Counted from the first letter of the stretch, positions 8,252 through 16,698 are shown. The stretch is 64,000 nt of DNA from JAIBJN01 sp963830885 (GCA_963830885.1 CAWHOA010000012.1:248001-312000), one strand, 5' to 3'. Numbers and translations are program-made. The notes: generated by a model not told the origin, from the letters alone.

Positions 8252-10072
8252 CTATGCGGTCAAAAGCTCAAGGGCCGCATCCGGCTCCTTGAACGGCGGG
8301 ATGACGTAGATGCCGGCGGCCCGCGTCCGCGAGCCCTCGGCGAGCTGCCGTGCGAGCTCGAAGCCGACGGCCCGCGCGTCGGCGCCGGCCTCCCCGAGCC
8401 GCTCCTGAACGGCATCGGGGATCGTGATCCCGGGCACCTCGTTGTGCAGGCGGAACGCGAGCTGGTAGCTCGTGAGCGGCCAGACGCCGACCAGGAGCGG
8501 GATCGGCGACTCGCCGCCGAGCCGCTCGAGGAACCGGTCCAGGTAGCCGAGGTCGAAGAGCGCCTGGGTCATCGCGAAGCGCGCGCCGGCCTCCACCTTC
8601 TCGTGGAAGCGCTCGAGCTCGCGGTCGAGGTCGTCGGCGGAGGGATTCACGGCCACGCCGACGTAGAACGAGGTCGGCGCGTCGATTGCCTTCCCGGAGA
8701 AGTCCTCGCCCCGGTTGAGATGGCCGAGGAGCGAGACGAGCCCGATCGCGTCCACGTCGTAGACGCCGCTCGAACCCGGGTAGTCGCCCACGTGCGGCGG
8801 GTCGCCGGTGACGGCGAGCACGTTCCGGACACCCTCGGCATGTGCGCCGAGAAGCTGTGACTGGAGCCCCATGACCGAGGCGTCGCGCGGCGTGACGTGC
8901 GGGATCGTCTCGAGCGCAACCGACCGCTCGATCACGGTCGCGGCCATCAGCGCCGAGAGCCGCGCTCGCGCCATCGGGTTGTCGTTGATGTCGACGGCGT
9001 GCACTTCACCGGAGTCGCGGAGCCGCGCAGCGACCCCGAGCATCGCCTCCATGTTCGTCCCCTTCGGCGGGTCGAGCTCGACGGACACGACCCACTCCCG
9101 CGCCTCGAGACGATCCTGGAGCAGCGTCTTGCCCGCCGCCGGCGCCTGCCTGGGCGCGACCTCGCGCTCGACGACGAAGAGGGCGACCCGCGGCTCGCGT
9201 CCCTCCTCCATCGCCGCGCGGATGGCCGCGATCTGCGCCGGAGTCGTGCCGCAGCAGCCTCCGATGAGCCGTGCGCCCTGGCTGTGAGCCTGCGCGGCGA
9301 ACTCGGCGAAGTAGTCCGGCGTCGCGTGCGGATAGACGATGCGCCCGCCGGAGCGGCTCGGCAGCCCGACGTTCGGCTGCGCGCTCAGCGGGAGCCCGTT
9401 CGCGGCCGCGCTCATCTCGCCGAGGGCCGCAAGCGCGGCCTGGGGACCGAGCCCGCAGTTGGCGCCGGCCGCCGCGACCCCGAGCTCCTGGAGCCGGGCG
9501 ACCGCGTTGCGGGCCTGCACCCCGGCCAGCGTCTGGCCGTCCTCGTCGAACGTGAGCTGAGCCACAATCGGCAGCGACGAGACGTCCTGCACCGCCCGGA
9601 TCGCGGTCTCCAGCTCGTCCAGGTCGTAGAAGGTCTCCACGAGGAAGAGGTCGACGCCGCGGCCCTCGAGCAGCCGCGCCTGCTCGTGGAAGACGGCGTA
9701 CGCGTCCTCGGCCCCGGTCGTGCCTTCGAGATCCCCGAGCGGACCGATTGCTCCGCCCACCAGCACGGGCACGCCTGCCACCTCGCGCGCCTCGCGCGCG
9801 AGCTTGACGCCGCGCTCGAGGATCTCCTCGAGCCGATCGTCCAGGTACTGCGCCGAGAGCTTGCGCCGGTTTGCGCCGAAGGTGTTCGTCTCGATCAGGT
9901 CCGCGCCTGCACGGATGAACCCGGCATGGACGCCGATGACCGCCTCGGGCGCCTTGAGATTCGCCTCCTCTGGACAGCGCAGCCGCGGCACGGCCGTGCT
10001 CAGCAGCGCCCCCGTGCCGCCGTCGCCGACGACGACGCCGCCTTCGGCCAGCCGTTCCTCGAACCTGCTCAT
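8252..10072 (-). CDS. Bifunctional homocysteine S-methyltransferase / methylenetetrahydrofolate reductase
   Basis: A 606-residue fusion. Residues about 1-295 form a homocysteine methyltransferase domain (GDGGTGALL, the zinc-thiolate GGCCGTTP near 270, GANCGLGP). Residues about 310-600 form a MetF-like flavin domain (VSVELDPPKGTN, LAVTGDPPHVGDYPG). Together they would reduce 5,10-methylene-THF and supply or use methyl groups for methionine synthesis. The same architecture is known as YitJ in Bacillus. TACGCT lies 9 bases before the ATG and no ribosome site is seen. The start is 38 bases from the divergent GNAT gene, so the two promoters are back to back. Confidence 0.93.
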   Translation of the reverse strand: MSRFEERLAEGGVVVGDGGTGALLSTAVPRLRCPEEANLKAPEAVIGVHAGFIRAGADLIETNTFGANRRKLSAQYLDDRLEEILERGVKLAREAREVAGVPVLVGGAIGPLGDLEGTTGAEDAYAVFHEQARLLEGRGVDLFLVETFYDLDELETAIRAVQDVSSLPIVAQLTFDEDGQTLAGVQARNAVARLQELGVAAAGANCGLGPQAALAALGEMSAAANGLPLSAQPNVGLPSRSGGRIVYPHATPDYFAEFAAQAHSQGARLIGGCCGTTPAQIAAIRAAMEEGREPRVALFVVEREVAPRQAPAAGKTLLQDRLEAREWVVSVELDPPKGTNMEAMLGVAARLRDSGEVHAVDINDNPMARARLSALMAATVIERSVALETIPHVTPRDASVMGLQSQLLGAHAEGVRNVLAVTGDPPHVGDYPGSSGVYDVDAIGLVSLLGHLNRGEDFSGKAIDAPTSFYVGVAVNPSADDLDRELERFHEKVEAGARFAMTQALFDLGYLDRFLERLGGESPIPLLVGVWPLTSYQLAFRLHNEVPGITIPDAVQERLGEAGADARAVGFELARQLAEGSRTRAAGIYVIPPFKEPDAALELLTA

Positions 10073-10110
10073 CCCGCTCTGAGCGTAGCGCCCGCGACTA
10101 GATTGGCGTC

Positions 10111-10617
10111 ATGGCCGACATCCGTCGCTGCGGAGTCGACGACCTTCCCGCCATCCTGGCGATCGTCAACGCGGCCGCCGATGCCTACCGCGGCGTGATC
10201 CCGGCCGACCGCTGGCGAGAGCCCTACATGGATCCCGAGGAGCTGGAGACGGAGATCGCGGACGGAGTCGCCTTCTGGGGCTATGAGGTGGACGGCGAGC
10301 TCGTCGGGGTCATGGGCATCCAGGCGCTCGAGGACGTCGACCTGATCCGCCACGCCTACGTCGCGCCCGGGAACCAGGGGCGCGGGATCGGCGGGGAGCT
10401 GATTGCCCACCTCCAGCGCCTCACCGAGCGGCAAGTGCTCGTCGGCACCTGGGCTGCGGCCGAATGGGCGATCCGCTTCTACCGCCGGCACGGTTTCCAG
10501 CTCGTCACGCCCGAGCAGAAGACCGAGCTGCTCCAGGCCTACTGGAACATTCCGGAACGCCAGATCGAGACGTCGGTGGTACTGGCCAAGCCGCCGCTCG
10601 TTGGAGGACCGGCCTGA
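10111..10617 (+). CDS. GNAT-family N-acetyltransferase
   Basis: A 168-residue single-domain acetyltransferase. The acetyl-CoA loop is visible as VAPGNQGRGIGGELI near residues 88-103, with FYRRHGFQLV in the C-terminal part. The substrate is unknown. TAGATT ends 6 bases before the ATG with no Shine-Dalgarno site, so it is probably leaderless and divergent from the metF-type gene. Confidence 0.88.
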   Translation: MADIRRCGVDDLPAILAIVNAAADAYRGVIPADRWREPYMDPEELETEIADGVAFWGYEVDGELVGVMGIQALEDVDLIRHAYVAPGNQGRGIGGELIAHLQRLTERQVLVGTWAAAEWAIRFYRRHGFQLVTPEQKTELLQAYWNIPERQIETSVVLAKPPLVGGPA

Positions 10618-10704
10618 CCGGCCGGCTCGTCGTTGCCGAGCGGGTTGTAACGAAGCGCACGTCTAGTTCATACTTGACGGCGCAAACGAGCTGCGGAGGA
10701 ACCC

Positions 10705-10959
10705 ATGCGTAGAGCTCTGGCGGTCGTCGTCGTGCTCGGCGTGCTTGCCGTTGCCGGCACCAGTGCGTCGGCGGCAAACCCGAATGCCTCGTGCAACGGC
10801 ATCCTCGTCTCGTCGCTGGCCGGACAGCCTGGTGTCGTCGGCGACCTGACCCGCGAGTTCCACGACCTGTTCAAGGAAGCGGGAATCCCGCCCGGCTTCT
10901 TCGATGTTGCGGGCGCTCAAGAGCACGCCGGCAGCGTCGAGGGCTGCCTGAGCCCGTAG
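10705..10959 (+). CDS. Small secreted protein, unknown function
   Basis: An 84-residue protein with a clear signal peptide (MRRALAVVVVLGVLAVAG, cleavage probably after SASA near residue 24). The mature part is about 60 residues with two cysteines (SCNGI and EGCLSP) that could form one disulfide. TGCGGAGGAACCC supplies a ribosome site. Unrecognised family; no operon partner is obvious. Confidence 0.7.
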   Translation: MRRALAVVVVLGVLAVAGTSASAANPNASCNGILVSSLAGQPGVVGDLTREFHDLFKEAGIPPGFFDVAGAQEHAGSVEGCLSP

Positions 10960-11080
10960 CACGTCCGCGCCCGATCCCCCGCCCCCCGATGTCGTCGTCT
11001 AGGGAGACGACCAACCAGCCGTCGGCGGTGCCGGCTACGGCGGCCTCTTGGCCACTTCCAGACTTCTGCCGACAGGGTCG

Positions 11081-11803
11081 TCAGTTGTTTGGGTCCGGGC
11101 CGGTCTCGGTGGGCATGCCCAGTCCCAGGCCCTCCGGCGTGGAACGGGCGACGATCGTCCCATCCGCATTTCGGGCCACCGCGCTCACCGTCTTGCCGTG
11201 CGTGAGCGCGGTAAGGGCGCGTTCGGGAAGACCAGCGAGGAAGAAGCGATCCGGGCCGACCGAGGCGGTGACGATGCCGCTCGCATCAGGCAGCTCGATC
11301 TCGACCTTGACGGCGTCCGCTGTTCCGACGCGACCGAAGGCGAATCCGCCGTCGTGCCCCATCTGCGGCGTGAGCGCGATCTCGTTCGGCCCGGGGTCGC
11401 TCGCAGTGCAAACGCTGCCGGACGGGCCGCTCCGCTGCACGACGCCGGGGTTCGGCGCGAAGTAAAGGCAGAAGCCGCCGCCCTCCGTCGGCGCCGCGTA
11501 GGCGGGGTGCTCGTCGATCACGCCGATCTGAACTGCCCTCGACGCGTCGACCCCCGGCGCGTCGGGGCCGCTGTTGAGATCCTCGAACGTCTGCTTGACC
11601 TGGGCCGGTGCCGGCGAGAACGCGCCGGTCACCGCAGCGATCGCGCCGCCGACCGCTCCGACCGCGACGACGGCCACCGCCGCGGCGAGGTACGTCTTGC
11701 GGCGGCGGGCCGCGCGCGACCGGTCCCGGGCGACGGCCCTGACGAGGTCGGCGCGGATCCGCCCCAGCGCCGGAGTCAGCTCCGGGATGTTCGTCTCGGT
11801 CAT
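11081..11803 (-). CDS. Membrane protein coupled to the upstream sigma factor (candidate anti-sigma)
   Basis: A 240-residue protein with a basic N-terminal cytoplasmic segment (about 1-40), one membrane span (AAVAVVAVGAVGGAIAAV, about 43-62) and an extracytoplasmic domain. That topology, and its position directly after a sigma-factor gene, suggest an anti-sigma or sensor role; no zinc-finger motif is visible. I use the ATG at 11803, preceded by CAGGAGGACGAG. An alternative ATG at 11821 overlaps the sigma stop as ATGA and would add six residues. Either start couples translation to the sigma gene. Confidence 0.65.
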   Translation of the reverse strand: MTETNIPELTPALGRIRADLVRAVARDRSRAARRRKTYLAAAVAVVAVGAVGGAIAAVTGAFSPAPAQVKQTFEDLNSGPDAPGVDASRAVQIGVIDEHPAYAAPTEGGGFCLYFAPNPGVVQRSGPSGSVCTASDPGPNEIALTPQMGHDGGFAFGRVGTADAVKVEIELPDASGIVTASVGPDRFFLAGLPERALTALTHGKTVSAVARNADGTIVARSTPEGLGLGMPTETGPDPNN

Positions 11804-11817
11804 CTCGTCCTCCTGGT

Positions 11818-12384
11818 TCATCGGGTTGGCTCGAGCCGCTCGCGCAGGGAACGCAGTCCGAGCGAGACCCACTTGCGCGCGGTGGTTTCGCTGCAGTTGA
11901 GCCGGAGGGCCAGTTCGGGGTAGTCGAGCTCGTCGACGACGCGCATCTGCACGGCTTGTCGGTGCGTTCGCGGGAGCTCGTCCATCGCAGCCTCGAGCGC
12001 CGGACGGCTCGCGGTCGCGTCCAGCCGCTCCGCGAGCGCCGCCCCGGTATCCGGCTCGGCTGTGAGCGGCATCCCGAGTCGTCGGCGCGCCTTCAGCTCG
12101 ATCCGACCGCGACGACGGCGGGAGGCGAGGAGGTTGCGGGCGATGCCATGCAGCCAGCCCGCTGCGTTCCCGTCACCCGGATCGTGGAAGCTCCCGCGGC
12201 CGATCCAAGCCTGCGCGAACAGCTCCGCGACCAGATCGAGCGCGTCGACTTCGCCCAGCCCCGCCCGCCGCGCCCACCCGTAGGCCCGCACCGCATAGCG
12301 GTCGTAGAGCTTCCCGAACGCCTCCGGGTTCCGCTTCGCGGCGGCCAGCAACTCCGCATCTCGCACCATCGCCTGCTTGCCCAT
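11818..12384 (-). CDS. ECF-type RNA polymerase sigma factor
   Basis: A 188-residue sigma-70 family regulator. Region 2 covers about residues 18-85 (FGKLYDRYAVRAYGWA, DALDLVAELFAQAW) and region 4 about 125-182 (MDELPRTHRQAVQMR, then the helix-turn-helix LRLNCSETTARKWV). The ATG at 12384 follows GGGAGG and gives a normal N-terminus; longer in-frame extensions have no sigma character. It is co-transcribed with the downstream membrane protein, a common sigma/anti-sigma order. The target promoters are unknown. Confidence 0.9.
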   Translation of the reverse strand: MGKQAMVRDAELLAAAKRNPEAFGKLYDRYAVRAYGWARRAGLGEVDALDLVAELFAQAWIGRGSFHDPGDGNAAGWLHGIARNLLASRRRRGRIELKARRRLGMPLTAEPDTGAALAERLDATASRPALEAAMDELPRTHRQAVQMRVVDELDYPELALRLNCSETTARKWVSLGLRSLRERLEPTR

Positions 12385-12415
12385 CGGCCTCCCTCGAAGT
12401 GAGCCTTCCACCTTG

Positions 12416-12444
12416 TATATGGCACGAGGCGGCGACCTTGTGAA
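12416..12444 (-). promoter_or_regulatory. Candidate promoter for the sigma-factor operon
   Basis: On the minus strand TTCACA and CATATA are separated by 17 bases, about 32 bases upstream of the sigma ATG. The AT-rich -10 stands out in this GC-rich setting. It was found by eye and no start site is known. Confidence 0.4.
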
Positions 12445-12617
12445 TGAGACACTTCGGTCGTTCTGCCCTGACTGCGCGGAGGAGGAGTTCGGCCCTTCGA
12501 AGCCGGCCTCGAGCATCGCGAGAGTAAGAAGCACGCCCGGTTTCTTGTTCGGCCTGACGGCGTGAGGGCTCAGCGAGGGCGACGGCAGCAGCCTTCGCCG
12601 GTGGCCTAGCGCACGCC

Positions 12618-13282
12618 TTACCGGAAGCCTTGTCGGTATGCCCTCAAGCCGCCGCCGATGCCGACAAGCAAGAGGAGCCCCATCAGAGCGAACAGCGCGA
12701 GAACGAGCGGGCCGTCCGCGGTGGCGTCGGAAGAAAGGCCATCGTCCTCGAGCGCGCCTGCCGGTTGGCGTCGGCTGCGCTGAGGATCGCGTCTCCTTCC
12801 ATGCGGTCGGTAAGGGCGCCCGGCGGGTCGCAGTCTTCCGAACAACCAGTCTGACTCGCTAGGTAACTCGGGCCGTCCTCGTCTGCCGAGCCGGAGTCGT
12901 TGGTCGACCGATCCGGGCCTGCGGGATCCTCGCCTCCTGGGCCGCTGGGGCCGCCGGATTCGGGGCTGCCCGATTCCCCGCCAGTCCCACCTTCCTCGCC
13001 GCCAGTCCCGCCCTCCTCGCCGTCCGGGTCGCCTTCCTCGCCGTCCGGGTCGCCTTCCTCGCCGTCCGGGTCGCCTTCCTCGCCGTCCGGGTCGCCTTCC
13101 TCGCCGTCCGGGTCGCCTTCTTCACCTCCCGGAGGCGGCTCCTTCGCCTTCTTGGGAGGCTTCCCCTTCTTGACCGGCTTCTCTACGTCGGGCGGTGCTG
13201 GCGGGGAGAGCTGTGCAGCGGCGGGCGGGCTCGCCGTTGCAAGAATGATCGCGAAGAAAAGAAGGAAGACCCCGAGCCGCAT
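12618..13282 (-). pseudogene. Acidic-repeat surface protein, frameshifted before its C-terminal membrane anchor
   Basis: The N-terminal frame begins MRLGVFLLFFAII, a signal peptide ending near AAAQ. A Lys/Pro-rich linker and five GEEGDPD-type repeats follow, then a Gly/Ser/Pro-rich region. The frame then runs out, while the adjacent frame supplies DGPLVLALFALMGLLLLVGI plus a basic RAYRQGFR tail, exactly the missing C-terminal anchor. One missing base near 12745-12775 would join them. The intact product would be a wall-spanning membrane-anchored protein of about 220 residues. Function unknown. Annotated as broken because the sequence as given is out of frame. Confidence 0.65.
13021..13125 (-). 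repeat. Five tandem 21-bp units encoding GEEGDPD
   Basis: Five head-to-tail copies of a 21-base unit, the last diverged at its end, encode the acidic heptad of the surface protein. Copy number could vary between strains by slippage; this is inferred from the near-identity of the units. Confidence 0.9.
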
Positions 13283-13396
13283 CCCCGATGACCACTGCTC
13301 CTGCCGGTTGCGCCAACATGTTAGCCGCTCAGTGCAGCCGCGACTCAGCGGCTTAGCAAACGCCGCACTAGCACTCAAGGAGAAGGGTCTCTACCC

Positions 13397-13597
13397 CTAA
13401 GCGGCCGCCTGCTGCGGCGGGCACACCTGATCCGAGTACGAGCAGAAGACGCAGCAGTCGCCGGTCAGCGGCCGAAGTAGGGCGCCGCACCTGTCGCAGC
13501 GGTAGAGGTGCCTGCACGCGTCGCTTGGCATCGTCTCGACCTTGGAGAAGCCGCAGTTCGGGCAGGTGATCCGCGCCTCGAGCACGAGTCCAGCCAT
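13397..13597 (-). CDS. Small cysteine-rich GDCCVFCSY-type protein
   Basis: A 66-residue cytosolic protein with three cysteine pairs: CPNC (residues 12-15), CDRC (about 34-37) and the hallmark GDCCVFCSY, followed by CPP. The first two pairs look like a zinc ribbon. Proteins with the GDCCVFCSY signature are known as a small conserved family often found near metal-handling genes. No such gene is adjacent here, so the role is unknown. Confidence 0.8.
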   Translation of the reverse strand: MAGLVLEARITCPNCGFSKVETMPSDACRHLYRCDRCGALLRPLTGDCCVFCSYSDQVCPPQQAAA

Positions 13598-13833
13598 ATG
13601 CGGAGCGTACCCCTCCGTTCATTCGAGCCTAGCGTGTCCAGCGCATAAGCACTTCACTAGCCCGCTCGAGTCTGGGCCGGGCAGGGGTGCAGGCCGATCG
13701 GGTTCAGCTAACCGCCCGGCCCAGCTAGACCCCGGCGCATCGACCTTCCCGGGGCGTGGGCAGGGTTAATCCATCGCGTCCGCTCCGTTCGTAGTCCCCT
13801 GTATCCGCGCAGCGCGAGAAAGGAGGACTCGTG

Positions 13834-14124
13834 ATGAAAGCGCGTATACGGACTCTTCGTGCAACGATCGTCGCGGTGGTGGCGGCAGTTGCCGTACTTG
13901 TCCTGGCAGGGGTCGTGGCGGCCAGCCCGCTCTACTGTGGCAGCGGCCGTGGCTCGACGCCCGAAGCCGCGATCAAGAAGGCGATCTACGACGCGCAGGT
14001 CTCCGCCGACGGAGACGGGCTGTACACCTGCACCATCGTCGGCGAGCCGACCGTGTGGTTCGTCCCATACGAGACCTACCCGGGGGGCTACTACCGAGCC
14101 GGCGTGAACATGACCTGCAGCTGA
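13834..14124 (+). CDS. Small secreted protein with two or more cysteines, unknown function
   Basis: A 96-residue product with an Ala/Val-rich signal peptide (ATIVAVVAAVAVLVLAGVVAA). The mature domain of about 65 residues includes LYCGSGRGSTPEAAIKKA, YTCTIVGEP and a terminal MTCS. AGGAGG ends 7 bases before the ATG; a GTG lies one codon upstream. The repeated short Cys segments suggest an extracellular disulfide fold. No family is recognised. Confidence 0.72.
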   Translation: MKARIRTLRATIVAVVAAVAVLVLAGVVAASPLYCGSGRGSTPEAAIKKAIYDAQVSADGDGLYTCTIVGEPTVWFVPYETYPGGYYRAGVNMTCS

Positions 14125-14204
14125 CATCGGTTCGAGCGGCATCGACGAGGATTGCCGCGACAAGCTGCGACGCGGTCCCGCGGATCACGTCGCAACGAGC
14201 GGGT

Positions 14205-14249
14205 CGAGCACGTTCCGCAGCATCATGCGGCGACGCGGCAACGTGCTCG
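14205..14249. other. Nested inverted repeats in a 460-bp gene-free stretch
   Basis: CGAGCACGTT and its exact complement AACGTGCTCG (14205-14214, 14240-14249) enclose a smaller CCGCA/TGCGG stem (14215-14219, 14226-14230). It lies 80 bases past the small secreted gene and could be its terminator or a structured RNA. No U-tract is present. The rest of 14125-14586 shows no convincing gene. Confidence 0.4.
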
Positions 14250-14589
14250 GCCGGCTCTCTCGCCGGTGGATCCCGCCGCCGCGTCGGAGCCTGACCCTGC
14301 CGGGGCGTGGGCAGGGCCGTCCCAGGGTTGCCTTCGGCCCGCGCCCTCGGCCTGAAGGGTGCAGGGCGGGGACGTGTTCGACCGTTCTACTAGGTCTTCC
14401 GGCGGCCCGAGATAGGCCACTCGGCCCATTGTTTCCCGTTACCGGGGGTGAGATCCTCGGTGCCTTCAGGCCCACCCCTGGGTCAGTTTTGGCCCAGAAG
14501 GTTCGGGTCTGTTGCCAATTCCGGAAGGAGCCGTTCCCTTTGAAACGTTTGTTCCTGCTACTCGCGGCTGACCAACTCCGGAACCGGTG

Positions 14590-14844
14590 ATGCTCTGGGC
14601 GATCATTGGACTGTCCTGGGCCGCTCTGTTCCTCGTAGTGCTCGTCTTCGCTCTGGCGTTCTGCCGTGTATCGAGTGAGGCGGACAGAAAGACAGAAAGA
14701 TTGAGAGAGGCCGAGGCGACTCCTGACCTACGGCGCTCGCCGGCGGTTCGGCATCCCGTGAACGCTTGGGATCAGGCGCAGGAACGGCCCAGAGGACTTC
14801 GAACGAGCACACCTGATCGGCGCCTCGCTCGCCCGCTCGACTAA
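14590..14844 (+). CDS. Small single-span membrane protein, hypothetical
   Basis: An 84-residue ORF starting MLWAIIGLSWAALFLVVLVF, one confident membrane helix (about 3-26), then a charged cytoplasmic tail rich in Arg/Glu. A GTG lies one codon upstream and no strong ribosome site is seen. It ends 17 bases before the next secreted-protein gene, so the two may be co-transcribed. Coding status is supported mainly by the helix and spacing. Confidence 0.45.
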   Translation: MLWAIIGLSWAALFLVVLVFALAFCRVSSEADRKTERLREAEATPDLRRSPAVRHPVNAWDQAQERPRGLRTSTPDRRLARPLD

Positions 14845-14860
14845 CGACCGACGGAGATCC

Positions 14861-15172
14861 ATGAAGAAGAAGGGAGCCCTCACCGCCATGATCCTGGCGG
14901 CACTGACGGCGGCGCCGATCGCGAGCGCCGACACGCCCAGTTGCGTCACGAGGGGCGAGTTCAGCAGGATCCACAAGGGTGACTCGCTCAACCGGGTCGC
15001 CCGCATCTTCGACACGCGAGGCATGCAGGTCAGCAGCTCCTTGTACCGAGGGTACGAATCGCAGATCCGCCAGTACCGGACCTGCCGGAAGAACTCGCTG
15101 GTGCAGGTCAGCTTCAGCAAGACGCCGAACACGCGGTACCGGATGGACGGCAAGTACGCCATCTGGGGCTAA
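14861..15172 (+). CDS. Small secreted protein resembling BamE/BLIP-fold proteins
   Basis: A 103-residue protein with a signal peptide (MKKKGALTAMILAALTA, cleavage near ASA, residue 23). The mature part reads VTRGEFSRIHKGDSLNRVARIF, then YRTC and LVQVSFSK. The 'xF..I..GMS..xV..I' pattern followed by a late beta-hairpin recalls BamE/BLIP-like domains in small secreted actinobacterial proteins. That is a resemblance only, and the function is unknown. Confidence 0.68.
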   Translation: MKKKGALTAMILAALTAAPIASADTPSCVTRGEFSRIHKGDSLNRVARIFDTRGMQVSSSLYRGYESQIRQYRTCRKNSLVQVSFSKTPNTRYRMDGKYAIWG

Positions 15173-15312
15173 CGCCGCCTGAGCCAGAGGGGTCCTGGCA
15201 CCTACAGCGTGTGCGGGAAAGCCCGCGCCGATGCACGACCTCGGCCGGGTGGGTTCTCCGCTGAGGCGCAGGTTTGTACCGATCAGGCGTCACAGAGCGC
15301 CGGCGTGATGCC

Positions 15313-15936
15313 TCAGACGGTGCGGGGTCGCCACGGCTCGTGCTCGTGCGCGAGCCAGACCAGCTCGGGGTCGAGCGCAAGGACCCGCTGCCGGCCTTCG
15401 GTGGGCGGCTCGTCGAACTCGCCGAACCACACCGCCACGTCGCCGCCGACGATGACCGGGCGCCCGCCAGTCTCGACGACGACCATCTGCATGCCGGGTG
15501 TGTGGCCCGGCGCCGGGACGAGTCGGAGCCCGGGCAGCAGCTCGTGCTCGCCGTCGACCGGCACGTACCGCACGCCGGGCGCCTCGACCCACTCGCGAAT
15601 GGTGTAGTCGTCCTCGCTGCGCGCGTCGTCGAGCTCCCGACGCTGGACATAGATCGGCTTGCCGGCGAAGAGGTGGTTGCCGCCGCAGTGGTCGGCGTGC
15701 AGGTGTGTGTTGACGACGATGTCGATGCCGGCGAGATCGAAGTCCTGCTCGCTCAGCGGCTGGAGGCGGGGATCCATGTCGGCCATCGCCGGGTGCAGCT
15801 CCGTCATGCCGGTGTCGACCAGCACGCGCGCATCGGGATGGTCGATGACGTGCACGTAGACCGGCATCCGCTCGCCCTCGACGGAAAGGTCGGCAACGAA
15901 GACTGGCGTGATGGTGATCGAGGTAGGGGCGTTCAT
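15313..15936 (-). CDS. Metallo-beta-lactamase-fold hydrolase, N-acyl homoserine lactonase-like
   Basis: A 207-residue hydrolase with the dinuclear zinc motif HLHADHCGG (about residues 72-80), a second His in PAPGHTPGM, the bridging Asp in GGDVAVW and a C-terminal His in LAHEHEPW. The N-terminal ITPVFVADLSV and DTGMTELHP resemble AiiA-type lactonases, so lactone hydrolysis or quorum quenching is possible but unproven. Its ATG overlaps by ATGA the stop of a 14-codon ORF that carries the only strong ribosome site. Confidence 0.85.
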   Translation of the reverse strand: MNAPTSITITPVFVADLSVEGERMPVYVHVIDHPDARVLVDTGMTELHPAMADMDPRLQPLSEQDFDLAGIDIVVNTHLHADHCGGNHLFAGKPIYVQRRELDDARSEDDYTIREWVEAPGVRYVPVDGEHELLPGLRLVPAPGHTPGMQMVVVETGGRPVIVGGDVAVWFGEFDEPPTEGRQRVLALDPELVWLAHEHEPWRPRTV

Positions 15937-15977
15937 TGTGTACCGACCGCCGCGGTAGTGGTTGATATGTGAGTCAT
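15933..15977 (-). CDS. 14-codon leader ORF coupled to the lactonase
   Basis: ATG preceded by AAAGGAGGTCATC encodes MTHISTTTAAVGTQ and ends at a TGA overlapping the lactonase ATG. It may be a translated leader that delivers ribosomes to the downstream start. Alternatively a one-base error may have split the true N-terminus of the lactonase, since one indel would fuse the two frames. Confidence 0.45.
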   Translation of the reverse strand: MTHISTTTAAVGTQ

Positions 15978-15995
15978 GATGACCTCCTTTACCGG

Positions 15996-16410
15996 TTACT
16001 GGCTGACGCGCGGCCGGCCGCACTGCATCGCGCGCTGGCCGAGCAGCTCGACCGAGAGCACCTCGTCGCGGACGCGGGAGCCGAACGACTCCACGAACGG
16101 GCCGACGGCCAAGCTCGGCCAGCGCAGCCGCCGCAGGCTTGGGGCGTCCGTCCCGCGAGGCCGGCCAGGCACGCGAGCACGGCGTGCGCCTCCTCGAACC
16201 CAACGTCCGGGACCTCGGCGCAGTGGCGCGCGTGCCACCGCAGCCCGCGCGCCGGAACCTCCCAGGATCGTCCACCAGCAGGACGACGAGCTCGAGCGCG
16301 TCCGGGAGGCTCACGAAGTCGAGCTCGGTCGCGGTGGCGAACGCCACGGTTGCGTTCTGCGAGTCGAGCGCGCGGCGGAAGCGGGCGTAGGGTGAGCCCT
16401 GCGAGGTCAC
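15996..16410 (-). pseudogene. Frameshifted remnant of a small actinobacterial protein
   Basis: A GTG start opens MTSQGSPYARFRRAL, an N-terminus I associate with a family of about 120-residue actinobacterial hypotheticals. The frame continues to DDPGRF and then switches near 16255 to the neighbouring frame, which reads LRWHARHCAEVPDVGFEEA. At least one further frame change is needed to reach the end. The gene lies just upstream of the lactonase leader ORF. Function unknown; decay or multiple indels. Confidence 0.55.
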
Positions 16411-16624
16411 GAACAGATGCTCGCACAGACACGTCGTCTCCTACGACGAGCGGGGGCTGCCGCTGTACGCGCCGCGGGGGATCGTCGTCAGGCCGTGGCT
16501 GGGGTGAATTTTGAGGTAGGCGTCCGAGCACGCAGCGGTGCACGCACGCGACGGACATTTCCGGCACCCCGGCACACCTGACCCATGCAACCATGCGGTT
16601 GTCGCTCAACCATGCGGAAGCGAA

Positions 16625-16698
16625 TGGGCCCGCCTGGATTCGAACCAGGGACCAACGGATTATGAGTCCGCTGCTCTGACCAGCTGAGCTACGGGCCC
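16625..16698 (-). tRNA. tRNA-Ile2 (anticodon CAU, expected lysidine-modified)
   Basis: A 74-base cloverleaf with acceptor GGGCCCG, D-arm GCTCAGCTGGTCAGAGC, anticodon loop CTCATAA and T-loop TTCGAAT. The CAU anticodon in this body matches the tRNA-Ile2 type whose C34 is converted to lysidine to read AUA, rather than tRNA-Met; the identity is inferred from the arms. CCA is not encoded. Confidence 0.88.

Noticed and set aside
13021..13125. Five regular repeats considered as CRISPR
   Set aside because: Unit of 21 bp with no unique spacers; they encode an in-frame heptad and lack cas genes nearby.
12859..13125. Lys/Arg/Thr-repeat ORF overlapping the acidic repeats
   Set aside because: Alternate frame of the same 21-bp repeats; the acidic frame has the signal peptide and the stem.
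16411..16507. Short coding-like stretch ending in GIVVRPWLG
   Set aside because: No start codon or ribosome site; too short to separate from chance.
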